A stretch of 64,000 nt of DNA from assembly GCF_000499845.2 (NCBI RefSeq), contig NC_023751.2:35267309-35331308 (forward strand). The letters are read 5' to 3'. Position numbers and translations under genes: made by a program. Positions 18,688 through 29,548 of this stretch are shown here, in pieces (position 1 is the first letter of the stretch; every line of letters begins with the position of its first letter). This DNA comes from Phaseolus vulgaris. Lineage: Eukaryota; Streptophyta; Magnoliopsida; Fabales; Fabaceae. The notes beneath the pieces were generated by a model. It saw nothing but the letters and a program-made list of their open reading frames with translations. It made no database searches and was not told the DNA's origin.

Positions 18688-18926
18688 TGTTGTATATCCC
18701 ACATCGACTAGAGATAAGAATATTTCATTGTAAAAGTGGGTGCAAACCTCACCCTATGAGCCGGTTTTATGGAGTTGGGTTAGGTTTAAAGTCCACTTCA
18801 TAATATGATATCGGAGTCATTTTAAAGCCTATCCTAGCGAGTGTTTGTTGGGTCTATCTTGTCACCTGTTATCGGATCACTCGTAATATGTTGTCCCACG
18901 CACGACTTAAAGTCCACTTCATAATA
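18688..18926 (+). mobile_element. Probable TRIM-type miniature LTR retrotransposon
   Basis: A short LTR-like segment (18688-18805) begins TGTTGTATATCCCACATCGA and ends cttcataata. It is directly followed by tgatatcggagtc (18806-18818), which resembles the initiator-Met tRNA primer site TGGTATCAGAGCC with three differences. After about 70 bp of non-coding interior, a second, internally deleted LTR-like copy (18889-18926) starts tgttgtcccac and ends acttcataata. This size and layout fit a terminal-repeat-in-miniature element; I recall very similar sequence being common in legume genomes. It encodes nothing. Confidence 0.5.
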
Positions 18927-19639
18927 TTTTCAAAAAAAATATTAACAGGAAATGATGGTATAGAAATTCACTTGGATAACATTGATGCTTTAGATTTTAA
19001 AGCTAGGTAAGAGGATTGTGTTTTTTCATTGTAAGAAAATTCTTTAATAATCTAAATAAAAATTTACAAATAAAGAAAATAATAAATAAATAAAAGAATT
19101 GTTTGTCAATGTTTACAAATCATTTTCACAAGAATCATAACAATTACATAAAAAAAAATGAAATTTTAAAAAATTTAATTATATTATCCATAAAATGATG
19201 AAATGACATATTAAAAAATATATTTTTAAATTTGATTTTTTTATTTATAATTCAAACAACAAGTTTTGAGAAACAAAGTTAATAATATTTGACTAAGAAA
19301 TAGCTTTTGAAAAATAAAGTTAATAAATTTTGAGTAACAAAAAATAATAAAAAAAGAATAATAGAAGAAGAAAGATGACACAATAAACTTTTTACCAATT
19401 GGATCTTATTCGAATCTACATTGGTTTCAATTAAAGAAGTTTAAGTTTCACTAACCTCTAAAAATAGGTTATTAAAACATTTAAACACAAATCAGTTCAT
19501 ACTATAAAAGTTTGAGAGTATCAAGAGTGTGTATTGGTGTTCTCTCTCCATATAGGTTTAGTTATTGTATGCTTCATTTTTTTGCCTAATGTTTAAAGAT
19601 GAGGCATAGTAAATGAAAGACATGCACTATACATTTTTT
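18927..19639. other. Short AT-rich spacer, no gene seen
   Basis: AT-rich DNA between the TRIM-like element and the Ty3 fragment. It has long A-rich runs and no recognisable feature. Confidence 0.5.
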
Positions 19640-21640
19640 TAATTATATTGATGAACATTTCCGCGCAAGCTTCTCATCTACATGCACCGTCAGAATGTCT
19701 CTCAACATCGACATGAACTTCATCGCTAGGTGGGATGTTAAGACGATTGCTCTCAGCTGGTTAATGGACGGTCGTCCCAACAGGATGTTGTATGAGGTGT
19801 TGGTGTCGATCACAAATTATAGAATCTTGAATGTTTTGCTTGTCTTTCCCTTGTTGAAGGTAGTAGAGTTCGATGTAGCCTCTAGTACTAACCCTCTCAC
19901 CCGAGAAGTTGACCACATGATCGTCATACGGTGTCATCTCTGCCTCGGGTATCCTCATTTGTTTGAAAGTTTTCCAGTAGAGGATATCCACCGAACTTCC
20001 CTGGTCTATCCACGTTTTCATGATGGTGAATCTGTCGATGTCGACCGATACCACCATGGGGTCGTCCTGCGAAGGGTCGACACCTCTAAAGTCTTCGTCG
20101 GTGAAGGTGATGGGTGACATCCTTAGTCGGAATGACATCGTGTTCACCTGATGCATTGCTCTTAGGTGCTTCTTTCAGACATTGTTGGAGCTGCCTTCGC
20201 CAGCAAATCTCCCAACTATCGTGTTGATGACCTCTCGGTCACCTCTTTTCTCGTTCCTTCTTGGGGGTTCTCCTCTTCTTGGAGGGTCATCTCTTCTTTA
20301 TCGACGCTCGGGTCGGTAGTCATCTTCTCGTGCCCTTGGAGGGGAGTAGTCCCTCTGTTTTGCTAGTTCATCCATTCGGGGGACCGCTTTGCACTTCGCC
20401 CCCCTTGAAAAAATCGGTGTAGGTGTTTGACCAAGATAATTTCTTCAATCTTATCTTTCAGGACCTGACACTCTTCGGTGGTGTGCCCACTATTCTGATG
20501 GTACCGACACCTGCGGGTACAGTCGGCATTGTCAGGGCTTGTAGCCTTCATTGGTGGTGGAATCAACTCGACATTTAGGGCTTCATCCAGGATCCTTCCC
20601 CTGTCGGTGGTCAAGGGGGTATACCTTGTGAACCGGCTCCCCCGGTTGTCTTTGCGTCTATCTCCTCGACCAAAAGATGATCAGCCTTGGCGCTCTTTCT
20701 CCTCCTTCCTTTTTCTCCACTGGCCTCCACTCGGGCCTGGTTGCGGAACTCTCTCAGCTCCTCCAACTGCATGAACTTGGCGGCTCTTCTCCTAAGCTCA
20801 TCTAGGTTGGTGGAAGGCTGCATGCAAAGGTTATTAACAGTATCGGTCGCAAGGCCGTTAGCATGTGGTGCATGGCACATCAGGGCTCAGGTTTTGGATG
20901 CTTATAGCTACTTTTTCGAACCTGTCAATGAACTTCCTTAGGGACTCTCCCTTCTCCTGTCGGATACCAACCAGGGAGATAGAGGTAAGGTGGTGCAGTC
21001 GACTGGTGGAAAACTATGTCTCAAACATGGACAACAACGTTGTGAAGCTATCAACAGAGTTGAGAGGGAGTTTGGTAAACCAACTCAAGGTTCCTCCCTT
21101 CAACAACGTGGGGAACACTCGGCAGAGGACCGCGTCTTCCGAGGTGTAAAGGCTCATATGCGTGGCGTACACATCCATGTGCTCGATCCAAGTCGGTTGT
21201 GCCATCGTACCGCTACCTGTTAAAGCCTTTCCACTTGTCTGGAAGTGGTACCTCAATTATGGAATCGGTAAAAGGATGTCGACGGACCGAATCGAGGGTT
21301 CCAGTCGTTGGGGTCAACTTGTTCGGGTAGGACTCTCATCCACCTCTTGGGTGTGGATCTTGTCCTTCGGCTCCTCAACTGTCTTAAAGCCGGTGGGGGT
21401 GGTGAAGGACCTACCGACAAGGTTAGTCAGTCCAACAGACAGTCTCCATCCACTGAGCTTCCTTTTCATCTTTTCATTCTCCTTTCGGAGAGCTAGGATC
21501 TCATTCTCATTCTTTCGAGCGGCTTCACCATTCCTTCTTCTCATCTCAACCATCTCCCTCTGCAAAGACATTAACAGTGTCATCTGCTCAGCTTCGGACA
21601 TTCTCTTGCTAGCCATGTTTCGGGTTGATACCATCTACTT
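19640..21640 (-). pseudogene. Degenerate gag and partial protease of a Ty3/gypsy element
   Basis: On the - strand a start MVSTRNMASKRMSEAEQM lies near 21634, followed by a Glu/Arg/Lys-rich stretch. A retrotransposon gag domain is at about 21256-21014, an RNA-binding-like tail at about 20880-20611, and a CxYHxxxGHxTxxC knuckle at about 20614-20363. Protease-like sequence with WIDQGSSVDIL (the D-x-G-S active-site pattern) is at about 20156-19761. The pieces lie in different frames with stops between them, so no intact polyprotein can be made. The protein is cut off shortly after the protease start. Confidence 0.75.
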
Positions 21641-21683
21641 TCTTCTTAACACAAATTCTCTCAGCCCCACGGTGGGCGCCAAT

Positions 21684-22133
21684 TGTTCTCGAACGGGATT
21701 GGGTCCTAGAGAACTATTGAAGTTGCTCTTCCACTCCCTTGGTCGGTCGGATTGCACTTCGATTCCTCCCCTTGGAAGCTCCTTCCTCTCCTTTACATGT
21801 TCCACCTCTATGTCTTCTCCTAGCTCAGACTCGAATGGTACCTACAGAAGGCACTCCGACGCTTAAGTTAGTTTTAGTATTTGACACTCGGTTATCTAAG
21901 TATTGTTCAATGACGTACCTAGTTATATGAATTTGTGCTATTTATATTATTTTAGTGGGCATTTCTTGTTGAGCCAGATTAGAGAGCATGGGTCATGTTT
22001 AGAAGTGTATTACCTAGTTCTTGATTGATGATTAGCTTTACTAACTCTGCTTAAGCGTAATTGAATTTGTGATGTCGGACGATCCATTGATGGGCCGAGA
22101 CATGGCATCGGTCGTACGACTCTCACCAGTACA
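21684..22133 (-). repeat. 5' LTR of the Ty3/gypsy fragment
   Basis: This is a 450-bp segment with TG...CA ends on the - strand, directly followed by the primer-binding site. It shares the order of several words with the solo-LTR candidate at 34576-35043, including the block around 'ccgacgcttaag', the word 'attacctag' and a common TGTTCT end on the plus strand. Confidence 0.65.
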
Positions 22134-22957
22134 AAAAAATAATTATATAAATTATAGTAAATGAAAATTAATTGATGAAGAAATTTTTTAATACTTTTAT
22201 TTTTTTAAAATTTATATATATATATATATATATATATTTGAACTAGTGGATCTTATGAATATTAATTAAATTAAATATTTATTTATTTATTTTTAAAAAA
22301 TAAATTTTTAATTTCATAATTTAATTATTGTCACATTAATCTTCTTTACAATTTTATTATATGTAATTTTTATATATAATATTATGTAATGAAACATTAA
22401 CAGTAGAAAAATAAGTACAGAAACTAAAAAATAATAAGTGAAAAAATAAAAAGTTAATAAAATATGATAAATAAATAAAAATTTATGTAAACTAAAAAAT
22501 AAATAAAAAAAATTATAAATAAAAAAAAAACTCTTATTTTTTTCATTTATTTTATTGACAGTAACAGTTTTGTGTTGTTTACAAACAAACTCGTAAAAAG
22601 TAACAATGACCAAAGTGTGGGCCCTTTTCCTAAACATGTAGTGACCACAATACATACATGGACTCCTAAAGTTTTTCTTTTTCAGATAGGTAGAGAGACA
22701 ATGCTTTCTCTCTAAATAAAATTCTTTAATTTCTATATTTTTCACTTGTAAAAAAATTATTAAATATTAAATAATTTAAAAATAAAAAATAATTATTTAA
22801 AATTATTAAATATTAAATAATTTAAAAATAAAAAATAATTATTTAAAATTATTAAATATTAAATAATTTAAAAATAAAAAATAATTATTTATTATATTAA
22901 ATAAATTAGATATTATTTTATAAATTAAAAAATATTAATATTTAAAATAATTTTTAT
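22134..22957. other. AT-rich spacer with tandem repeat
   Basis: This contains a (TA)n run near 22212-22238, long A/T-rich tracts and the 46-bp tandem repeat listed separately. An open frame of 143 codons on the - strand here (22745-22314) is rich in Phe/Tyr/Ile/Lys, as expected from AT-rich DNA, and is not a supported gene. Confidence 0.5.
22756..22893. repeat. Tandem repeat, 46-bp unit, three copies
   Basis: The unit starts attattaaatattaaataa and is repeated at 22756, 22802 and 22848 with almost no differences. It is built only of A and T. The third copy is slightly incomplete. Confidence 0.9.
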
Positions 22958-22966
22958 TATAAAAAA

Positions 22967-23812
22967 GGTTTAATTACCTTTTCCGTCCCTATATTTATAG
23001 TCAATAGTCAATTTGGTATTGTGGTTTTTAAAAAATTCAATTTGGTCCCTAAGTTTTTTAAAATGTATTCAAAATGGTCCTTTATGTTAAATATCACCAA
23101 ACGACGTTAAATGGTGTTTATGTGGCAGACACGTGTAAGTTACGTGGACAATTAAGAACTCTGATTTGGACAACACAGCAAGAAAATTCAGAGCAATTAG
23201 CAGAAGCCAATCTCATCAAAGACTAAATAAATAAAGGAAAACTGTGATGTTATAATAATATAAAGGTAAAATATGTAAAAGTAATACAAAAGATATGTAA
23301 TACATTAGAAGATAAAGCACAAGCAGATTTTCTTCACTTGATGATACAGCTACATGATGATACAAATGCAGATCTATATGCACACATTTCCACCACAAAC
23401 GGAACTACACCCACGAATGAATCACAAACTACAAGATTGCACCTCCGAATTCACTCGCACCACAAAATCGAGGGGAGCACACCTCCGAATGAAATCGAAG
23501 TAGGGAAGCATACCACAGAATCCAACGAGAGAGCAATCCTCCTATTAGAAACCCTAAATCAGAAATTCGAAATCCCCAATTTGAATAACCTAAACCCTAA
23601 TTCAGTATTCACTAAAGTAATGTAAGCACCATCCACGTAATTTACACGTGTCTGCCACGTAAGCACCACTTAATGTCGTTTGGTGATATTTAACCGAAAG
23701 GACCATTTTGAATACATTTTAAAAAACTTAGGGACCAAATTGAATTTTTTAAAAACCACTGTACCAAATTGACTATAGCTATAAATATAGGGACGAAAAA
23801 GATAATTAAACC
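22967..23812. mobile_element. Mutator-like element with long inverted arms and exact 9-bp target duplication
   Basis: The two ends form inverted arms of about 188 bp (22967-23155 and 23628-23812), starting GGTTTAATTA(C/T)CTTTT(C/T)CGTC. The element is flanked on both sides by the same 9 bp, tataaaaaa (22958-22966 and 23813-23821), the duplication size of Mutator elements. The interior of about 470 bp is less AT-rich. It holds an open frame on the + strand (about 23338-23625, 95 codons, no known domain) and aaaccctaa words like those of plant gene leaders. It has no transposase. It may be a MULE that captured a gene fragment (inference). Confidence 0.88.
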
Positions 23813-23821
23813 TATAAAAAA

Positions 23822-24447
23822 TTATAAAATAGTTTTCAAATTGATATGTAATATTATTTATTTTAAATACTAATTATTTCTTGATCTATAAAATAATATT
23901 TTATTTAATCAATAACTAATTATTTTTTATTATTAAATTAATTAATATTCAATCATTTTCTTGTATCATCTATTCTGATGATGAGATATTTCATATAGTA
24001 GATAATTATTTTTTAAAAAATAATAAGTATTTAGGTTGCATTTTGTATTGGTTTAAATTTCTAAAACATAATTTTCTTTTACTAACCATTCACTTGTATC
24101 TCACACAAGTACTTTTTTTTTATGCAATTAATGGACAAGATTTATACAAAAAAAATAATAAAAATTTTATTTAAAAATGGCACAAATCATTACTTGAATG
24201 AAAAAAAAAAGTTATATTAGGAAGTGAGTTTAAGTATAACTCATCATAAAAAAACTTAGTTTGTAATTCACTTATAAATTGTAAATTGGTCTTATTTCTA
24301 GTCGATGTTGAATTTCCAACGCACCTCCTTACCCATAAACATGTGTAACCCTATATACACTTGGAAGCACAAAAAGTTTAAATGTAATAAGAGAAAATTG
24401 TCCATCACTATGAAACACCTACAACCATTGATTCATATCACAAAAAT
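23822..24447. other. AT-rich spacer with a TRIM-related fragment
   Basis: The stretch at about 24230-24345 ('cacttataaattgtaaattggtc ... ctagtcgatgttg') resembles, in reverse orientation, the TRIM-like LTR at 18688 ('catcgactagagataag'). It is likely an old relic of the same repeat class. Nothing else is seen. Confidence 0.4.
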
Positions 24448-24706
24448 TGTTGGTTATTAATTCAGATTTTATTATTATTAATTCATATTTTATTACCCTT
24501 AAACTATTTTACCGTTATATTGCATTAATGGTCAATTTACAGGTCTGTTAGTATTTCTAGTTTATAGCTTCCAGTAATTGTAATTATTATATATATGATT
24601 GAGTGAATTAAAATGAATAAGATCAGTTTTGCAATTTTGTGCAATTACATTCAATCAGTTGCTACAATCTTTTGTCTTCTCTTATTTCCTTCATTTAGTT
24701 ACTACA
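24448..24706 (+). repeat. 5' LTR of the small Ty1/copia element
   Basis: This is 259 bp with TG...CA ends. Compared with its partner it carries an extra copy of a 21-bp word near its start (attattattaattcatatt), probably a slip duplication after insertion. Confidence 0.9.
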
Positions 24707-24732
24707 ACTGTTATCAGAGCTAGTCTGTTACC

Positions 24733-26210
24733 ATGAACTCTACCCAATTATCATTCTCTATCCTTGATGGAAAAAATTACAATCGGTGGTGTGTGCAAAT
24801 GATAGTTTTGTTTAATTATCATGAGTTATGAGATGCACATAGTTGAAAATTTGATTCTTAAAACCTTTTTATCAAAAAATCGTATGTTTCCAGTAGATAT
24901 TCAAATGGGTGATTTCAAGTGCTTGAATGCAATAGTGAATAATGAATCGTGGTTATGGCATTTACGCTTTGGGCATTTAAATTTTTAGAGTTTGGAAAAT
25001 CTTTCCAAAAGAAATTTAGTGAATGGTTTACCCCATATTCATCACCCTGATCAATTGTGTGAGGCTTGCATTTTTTGAAAGAATAACAGAACATCATTTG
25101 TTAAGGAGTCTTGACGTGCAAAATTTCCTTTGGAGCTTGTTCATACAAATGTTTGTGGCCCGATGAACATATCATCAGTTGGAGGTAATAAGTATTTTTT
25201 AACCTTTATTGATGATTTTTCAAGGAAAACCTGGATTTATGTATTGAAAAGCAAGGATGAGGTATTCCACTGCTTTAAAATATTTAAAGCATTTGTTGAA
25301 AGAGAGAGTGACAGAAAAATTAAGATGGTGCGTAGTGATGGAGGAGGTGAGTACAAGTCTAATGAATTCAAGAGGCACTGTGAAGAACTTGGGTTGCAAC
25401 ATAACATAACTTGCCCCTACACATCTCAACACAATGGAGTTGCTGAGAGAAAGAATAGAATAATCATGGACATGGCGAGGAGCATGCTTAAAGCGAAAGG
25501 TATGCCAAATTATTTTTGGGCTGAAGCCGTAACATGTGCGGTATATTTGATAAACAGATCACCCACTCGGAGTGTTCCTAACACAACTCCGATTGAGGCA
25601 TGAAGTGGATTCAAACCCAATGTGCAATTACTTATGCTCATGTTCCCAATGCAACAAGATCAAAGTTGGATGATAAGGCAGTGAAGACCATTTTCATTGG
25701 ATATAAGCATGGGGGATACAAATTGTACAATCCAATGACAAAGAAGGTGATTGTTAGTCGTGATGTTACATTTGCCGAAGATGAGGAATGACAATGGAAT
25801 GCAACAGCTGAAATGGATTCGAAAAAACGATATATTTATGTTTTGAACGATGATGTGGAAGATAGAGTCACTCTTGAAGCACTTGCAGTTCAACCTGAAG
25901 TTGTAATTCAACCTGAAGTTGCAACTCCAATTGCAACTATGATGGAGTGACCAAGAAGGCAACAACGACAACCTGTACATCTTCAAGATTGCAAAGTAAA
26001 TCTTGATGATGAAGTTGATGACAATGGAGATTTGGTTCACTTTGCTTCTCTTGCAGAATCAGAACCTGTCAGACTTGCCGATGTCATTCAACACCCCAAA
26101 TGGCAAATGGCTATGAATGAAGAATTGATGGCGATTGAGAAAAACAATATCATGACTCAAATTGGAAAGGTTGTTCCAAAATCAGAATTAAGGGAGGATG
26201 TTGGTTATTA
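24733..26210 (+). pseudogene. Broken gag-pol remnant (Ty1/copia), mainly integrase
   Basis: The first about 35 residues resemble the N-terminus of copia gag (LSFSILDGKNYNRWCVQM) and run into stops. From about 24910 the gag-pre-integrase zone (WHLRFGHLN) appears with internal stops. The integrase core is at about 25120-25603, including [22 protein letters not shown] and the [12 protein letters not shown] stretch with its Glu. The reading frame changes near 25600, where LDDKAVKTIFIGY continues. Only the very start of the reverse transcriptase (about 26080-26200) remains before the purine tract. It is clearly non-functional. Confidence 0.85.
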
Positions 26211-26436
26211 ATTCAGATTTTATTACCCTTAAACTATTTTACCGTTATATTGCATTAATAGTCAATTTACAGGTCTGTTAGTATTTCTAGTTCATAGCTT
26301 CCAGTAATTGTAATTATTATATATATGATTGAGTGAATCAAAATGAATAAGATCAATTTTGCAATTTTGTGCAATTACATTCAATCAGTTGCCACAATCT
26401 TTTGTCTTCTCTTATTTCCTTCATTTAGTTACTACA
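26199..26436 (+). repeat. 3' LTR of the small Ty1/copia element
   Basis: This is 238 bp, preceded by the purine tract and followed by the target duplication aaaat. Confidence 0.9.
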
Positions 26437-27660
26437 AAAATGACATCCAAAATGTACGCTAACATTCCTTGCAATTGCCATCAAAGAAAGAAAACAAGAA
26501 GGAAGTGGGATAAATCGTATCAGAATTACGAGGAAGAAGAAGTCGAGATCCCTAATTTAAATAGTTTTACGTTGGACTATTAGGGGCCTAACGTAAAACT
26601 CGAAATTTATGTCGGACTAACATACAATCTGACGTCAATGTTGAACATATTAAACTATTTTATAAAAAATTATGATCAAATTGAATTTAAAAAAAAAAGG
26701 ATGAGATTAAATTTTTTAAAATCTAAAAAATGAAATTAATATTTTCTCTTAATATAGAAATTTAAAATATTTTTAATTCATAAATTAATAAATATATAAT
26801 TTTAAAATATTGACCTAAAACTTTAATAATAAGAATAATAATATAAGTTTATTATATTGTTATTAGATATGTGCAATGCGCATATAAATTTTGAAGGAAA
26901 TTTTTTTTTTATCACTAAAGAATAAATAAATAAAATGAGACATTTTAAAGGTATACCAACCTTGATATAAAAAAACTTTCATACTAAACTTCTTAACACT
27001 CAACCAACTGGATATCCAACATACTTTACAAACATCAACCAACTGAGTATCCAACATACTCTACAAAACATCAATCAGAATGATATAGACATGACAAAGG
27101 GGATATAGATATGATCACATCATAATACAAATACTTCATCCCTAAAAAAAATGAGAAAGTAATTTATTCTGTAAATAAAAAAGTAATTTTATTATGTAGA
27201 GTTTTTATTTTTGCGGGAAAGTAATTTATTCTGTAAATAAAAAAGTAATTGTATTATGTAGAGTTTAAATAAAATAAATCACAACTCTTTGTATCTGTTT
27301 AAAGAGTTGGGGTGGCAATTCTGAGATCCAAGTTCTGAAAATTAAAAGACGAAAGATTTCGCAGAAAGTGGCACGAAGTTGGAATTTGATTGTGGCCCAA
27401 ATTGGAGTGGACTACAATTTCTAATTTAAATTGAAATTTTGTAGTATTTCTAAATTCATTAATTGTTAGATATTATAATTAAGAATTCATTATGTTGATA
27501 CATTTTACTAAATAAATGGCTTCAATAGATAATATGCTTAAAAAAGGTTTTCAAGTATTTGCTATTTGTGTTGAAACCAGTAGGCATCTATTGTTTACAA
27601 GTGTAGCAAACACGTTTAAAACATGGCTTCTTCTACTTTTACATTTTATCAAGGTCATGT
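26437..27660. other. AT-rich spacer with short tandem repeats
   Basis: This contains a 35-bp two-copy repeat at about 27001-27070 (caaccaactg...ccaacatact) and a 62-bp two-copy repeat at 27155-27268. The run of T followed by 'atcactaaagaataaataaa' near 26900 resembles the tail of an L1-type LINE in reverse orientation. No gene is seen. Confidence 0.5.
27155..27268. repeat. Tandem repeat, 62-bp unit, two copies
   Basis: The word gaaagtaatttattctgtaa begins at 27155 and again at 27217, followed in both by 'aaaaaagtaatt' and 'attatgtagagttt'. The copies are nearly identical, suggesting a recent slip duplication. Confidence 0.85.
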
Positions 27661-27674
27661 GCATCCAATATGTA

Positions 27675-27840
27675 ATGGTATATAATTAACTATTAATTAT
27701 TTAGATTTTAAAGTTAATAGTTAGAATATTGATAATTAATTATATATCAATTTAAAAATTATTTATCAATAATAAAAATTAATTTAGATATTAATAATTT
27801 TTTTATCTCTAAATATATTATTTGTGTGATAAGTTTAGTA
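27675..27840. mobile_element. CACTA-type MITE, partial copy B
   Basis: This is the right half of the family seen at 37680. Words such as 'attaattatttagatt', 'aatttaaaaattatttatcaataata' and 'attaataatttttttatctctaaa' occur in the same order. Its left half and clean ends are missing. Confidence 0.5.
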
Positions 27841-27969
27841 CGGGTGATTTGAGACTTAACTCAAGTCTTTCACTTTTATTTGTGTTACGAAAAAATTGTG
27901 TTATATTTTTTATGTTTCAATTAGTTTAGACATATCTGTTATGACTTAACTTACAGTTTAGGTAAAATC

Positions 27970-28047
27970 TTGTGTAGAATGAAATTTTTGTACAAAGTAG
28001 ATATGAAGTTGTGTAGAATGAAATTTTTGTACAAAGTAGATCTGAAG
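27970..28047. repeat. Tandem repeat, 39-bp unit, two copies
   Basis: The word ttgtgtagaatgaaattttt starts at 27970 and 28009. The copies differ only at the last few positions (gatatgaag / gatctgaag). Confidence 0.88.
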
Positions 28048-28411
28048 TTGTAAAGCCAAAGTATAGATACAAAATTATGTAATATTTAGGATTATTTGAT
28101 TATGCAATTTTATACTTAGAGTATTCTAGTACTCCTATTTACAAAATTCTTTATATTATTTTTTACTTTTCTAAAATTTATTTATTGAAATAATTTCTGT
28201 TATTTTTTAATACATATATGATTATGTTGTATTGTTTTTTAAAACTTTATGTAACTTTGTTTATTTATTATATGGCAAAATAACATGATTCTTGAACATG
28301 AGAAAAAAATATATCTACCACTCCTAAAGTCAATATATTTACTTACACGGTAAGTTTTCTAGACCTAACTAAGTTATTAATCAATAATAAATGAGAAAGC
28401 CAAGTTGAAAC
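28048..28411. other. AT-rich spacer
   Basis: No gene or clear repeat is recognised here. The word 'aagtcaatatatttacttacac' near 28330 recurs near 30312, with 'aagttttctagacctaactaag' beside it. This means the flanking DNA of MITE copies C and D is itself duplicated. Confidence 0.4.
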
Positions 28412-28646
28412 CTTGGTAATTTAACTACTAACTATTAATGGTTAATTTAGAATTTAAGATAGTTAATAGTTAAAATTTTGGTAACTAATGTTAGATATCA
28501 ATTTAAAATTTATTTTATAAATTTTATTAATAATAAAAATTATTCTAAATAGTAATAATTTTTTAGTTTATAAAATAATATTTAACTTAATCAATAAATT
28601 TTTTTGTCTTTATAATTAGTTATTATTTAATAATTTTTTTATAATG
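28412..28646. mobile_element. CACTA-type MITE, partial copy C
   Basis: Same family as copy A, truncated at its left end. It ends 'ttatttaataatttttttataatga'. The typical pair 'gttagatatcaattt' and 'taataattttttagtttataaaa' is readable. Confidence 0.55.
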
Positions 28647-29193
28647 ATTTATTTTTTATCAATAATAAAATAAATAAATAAAAATATTTAAGGATATTTC
28701 AATATAAGATCTAATCACATTACATATGATCCACAAGATCCAAATAAAATTTGCCCAAAAATAACAAACAGTTTCAATAAAAAGTAACATAAGCGAGGCA
28801 TAAACACCTGCTAATATGCATCCCCTAAGTCAAAAGAAAATGAAAACACGTAATTAGCATATGTATTCGAAATTGTTTTGCTATTAAGTCGGTGTATAAT
28901 AATATAATCTGTTGTGAGTATATATATAATTGATAATTTCTTTAATCAATACATGTTTTGGGATTTAGATTTGTGTATGTTTCTGAAGTTAGTCATGTAC
29001 AAATAATCCATTTCTTTTGGAGTTCTTTTACATTATCTACATATTTCTTAAAATTTATCTAACCAGGATTGTGTGATAAACAATTAATCTTATATAACTC
29101 CTTTCACTTATCTTCTTATCAGATAAAGCACTAAGTTTCTTAAAAATAGTAGCTTGAGAATGTTAGATTTCTTTTATATGGGTATTTTAAAAA

Positions 29194-29548
29194 GGATTAA
29201 ATATATTTTTTGTCCTTGTATTATAATATGAAATTGATATTCGTTTCTGGTTCAAACTTTAAATCATGGTATCTATAATATCAAAATATTGGAATGAATC
29301 ATTCTATATCTGAAATGATTGTTAATTTTTTTTTAAATTCGTTATTGTTTTAATTGCAGACTGATGTTTACTATAAATACTTTCAATGGGTTGATGAAGT
29401 GAAACCTCAAATTGAATTAATTTCACCCACAAAAGAACATATTTCAATCATTTCTATGCTACAAGCATCTATATGGTTTAAAGTTTGAATCAAGACAAAA
29501 ATCAATTTCGTGTTATAATACAGAAATAACAGAAAAACAAATTTAACC
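29194..29548. mobile_element. Inverted-repeat MITE, Mutator-like
   Basis: The left arm begins GGATTAAATATATTTTTTGT. The right arm, reversed, begins GGGTTAAATTTGTTTTTCTG. Both arms share 'gtattataa.a.gaaattgat' and 'ttcaaactttaaa.cat'. Arms are about 85 bp and the interior is about 190 bp. The flanks (ttttaaaaa and cttttaaat) match only loosely, so the target duplication is not proven. The family differs from the CACTA-type MITEs. Confidence 0.65.

Larger units (their letters stand above)
19640..22133 (-). mobile_element. Truncated Ty3/gypsy retrotransposon fragment (LTR, PBS, gag, start of protease)
   Basis: Read on the - strand, the fragment starts with an LTR (22133-21684, TGTACTGG ... CGAGAACA). 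A 2-bp gap and a primer-binding-like site, TGGCGCCCACCGTGGGGC (21681-21664), follow. Next come broken gag frames and the beginning of an aspartic protease. Coding similarity stops near 19640, so reverse transcriptase, RNase H, integrase and the second LTR are missing. Base composition (GC-rich, unlike the flanks) marks it as inserted DNA. The gag words (LYTSEDAVLCRVFPTLLKGG; LDELRRRAAKFMQLEELREF; CRYHQNSGHTTEEC) match the gag of plant Ty3 elements of the Tat type as I remember them. Confidence 0.8.
24448..26436 (+). mobile_element. Internally deleted Ty1/copia retrotransposon with exact target duplication
   Basis: LTRs are 24448-24706 and 26199-26436, both starting TGTTGGTTATTAATTCAGAT and ending TTACTACA. 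By eye they differ by about five substitutions, all transitions, plus one 21-bp indel. A primer site tgttatcagagct follows the 5' LTR (24709-24721), and a purine tract aagggagga precedes the 3' LTR. The same 5 bp, aaaat, flank the element (24443-24447 and 26437-26441). The interior holds the start of gag (ATG at 24733), then jumps to the gag-pre-integrase zone, integrase, and the start of reverse transcriptase. Most of gag, protease, RT and RNase H is gone, so the element cannot move by itself. Confidence 0.9.

Noticed and set aside
21162..21866. Open frame of 234 codons, + strand
   Set aside because: Antisense to gag and the LTR of the Ty3 fragment, so it is a shadow of GC-rich element DNA.
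22314..22745. Open frame of 143 codons, - strand
   Set aside because: Composition is Phe/Tyr/Ile/Lys as expected from AT-rich DNA, and it has no recognisable motif.
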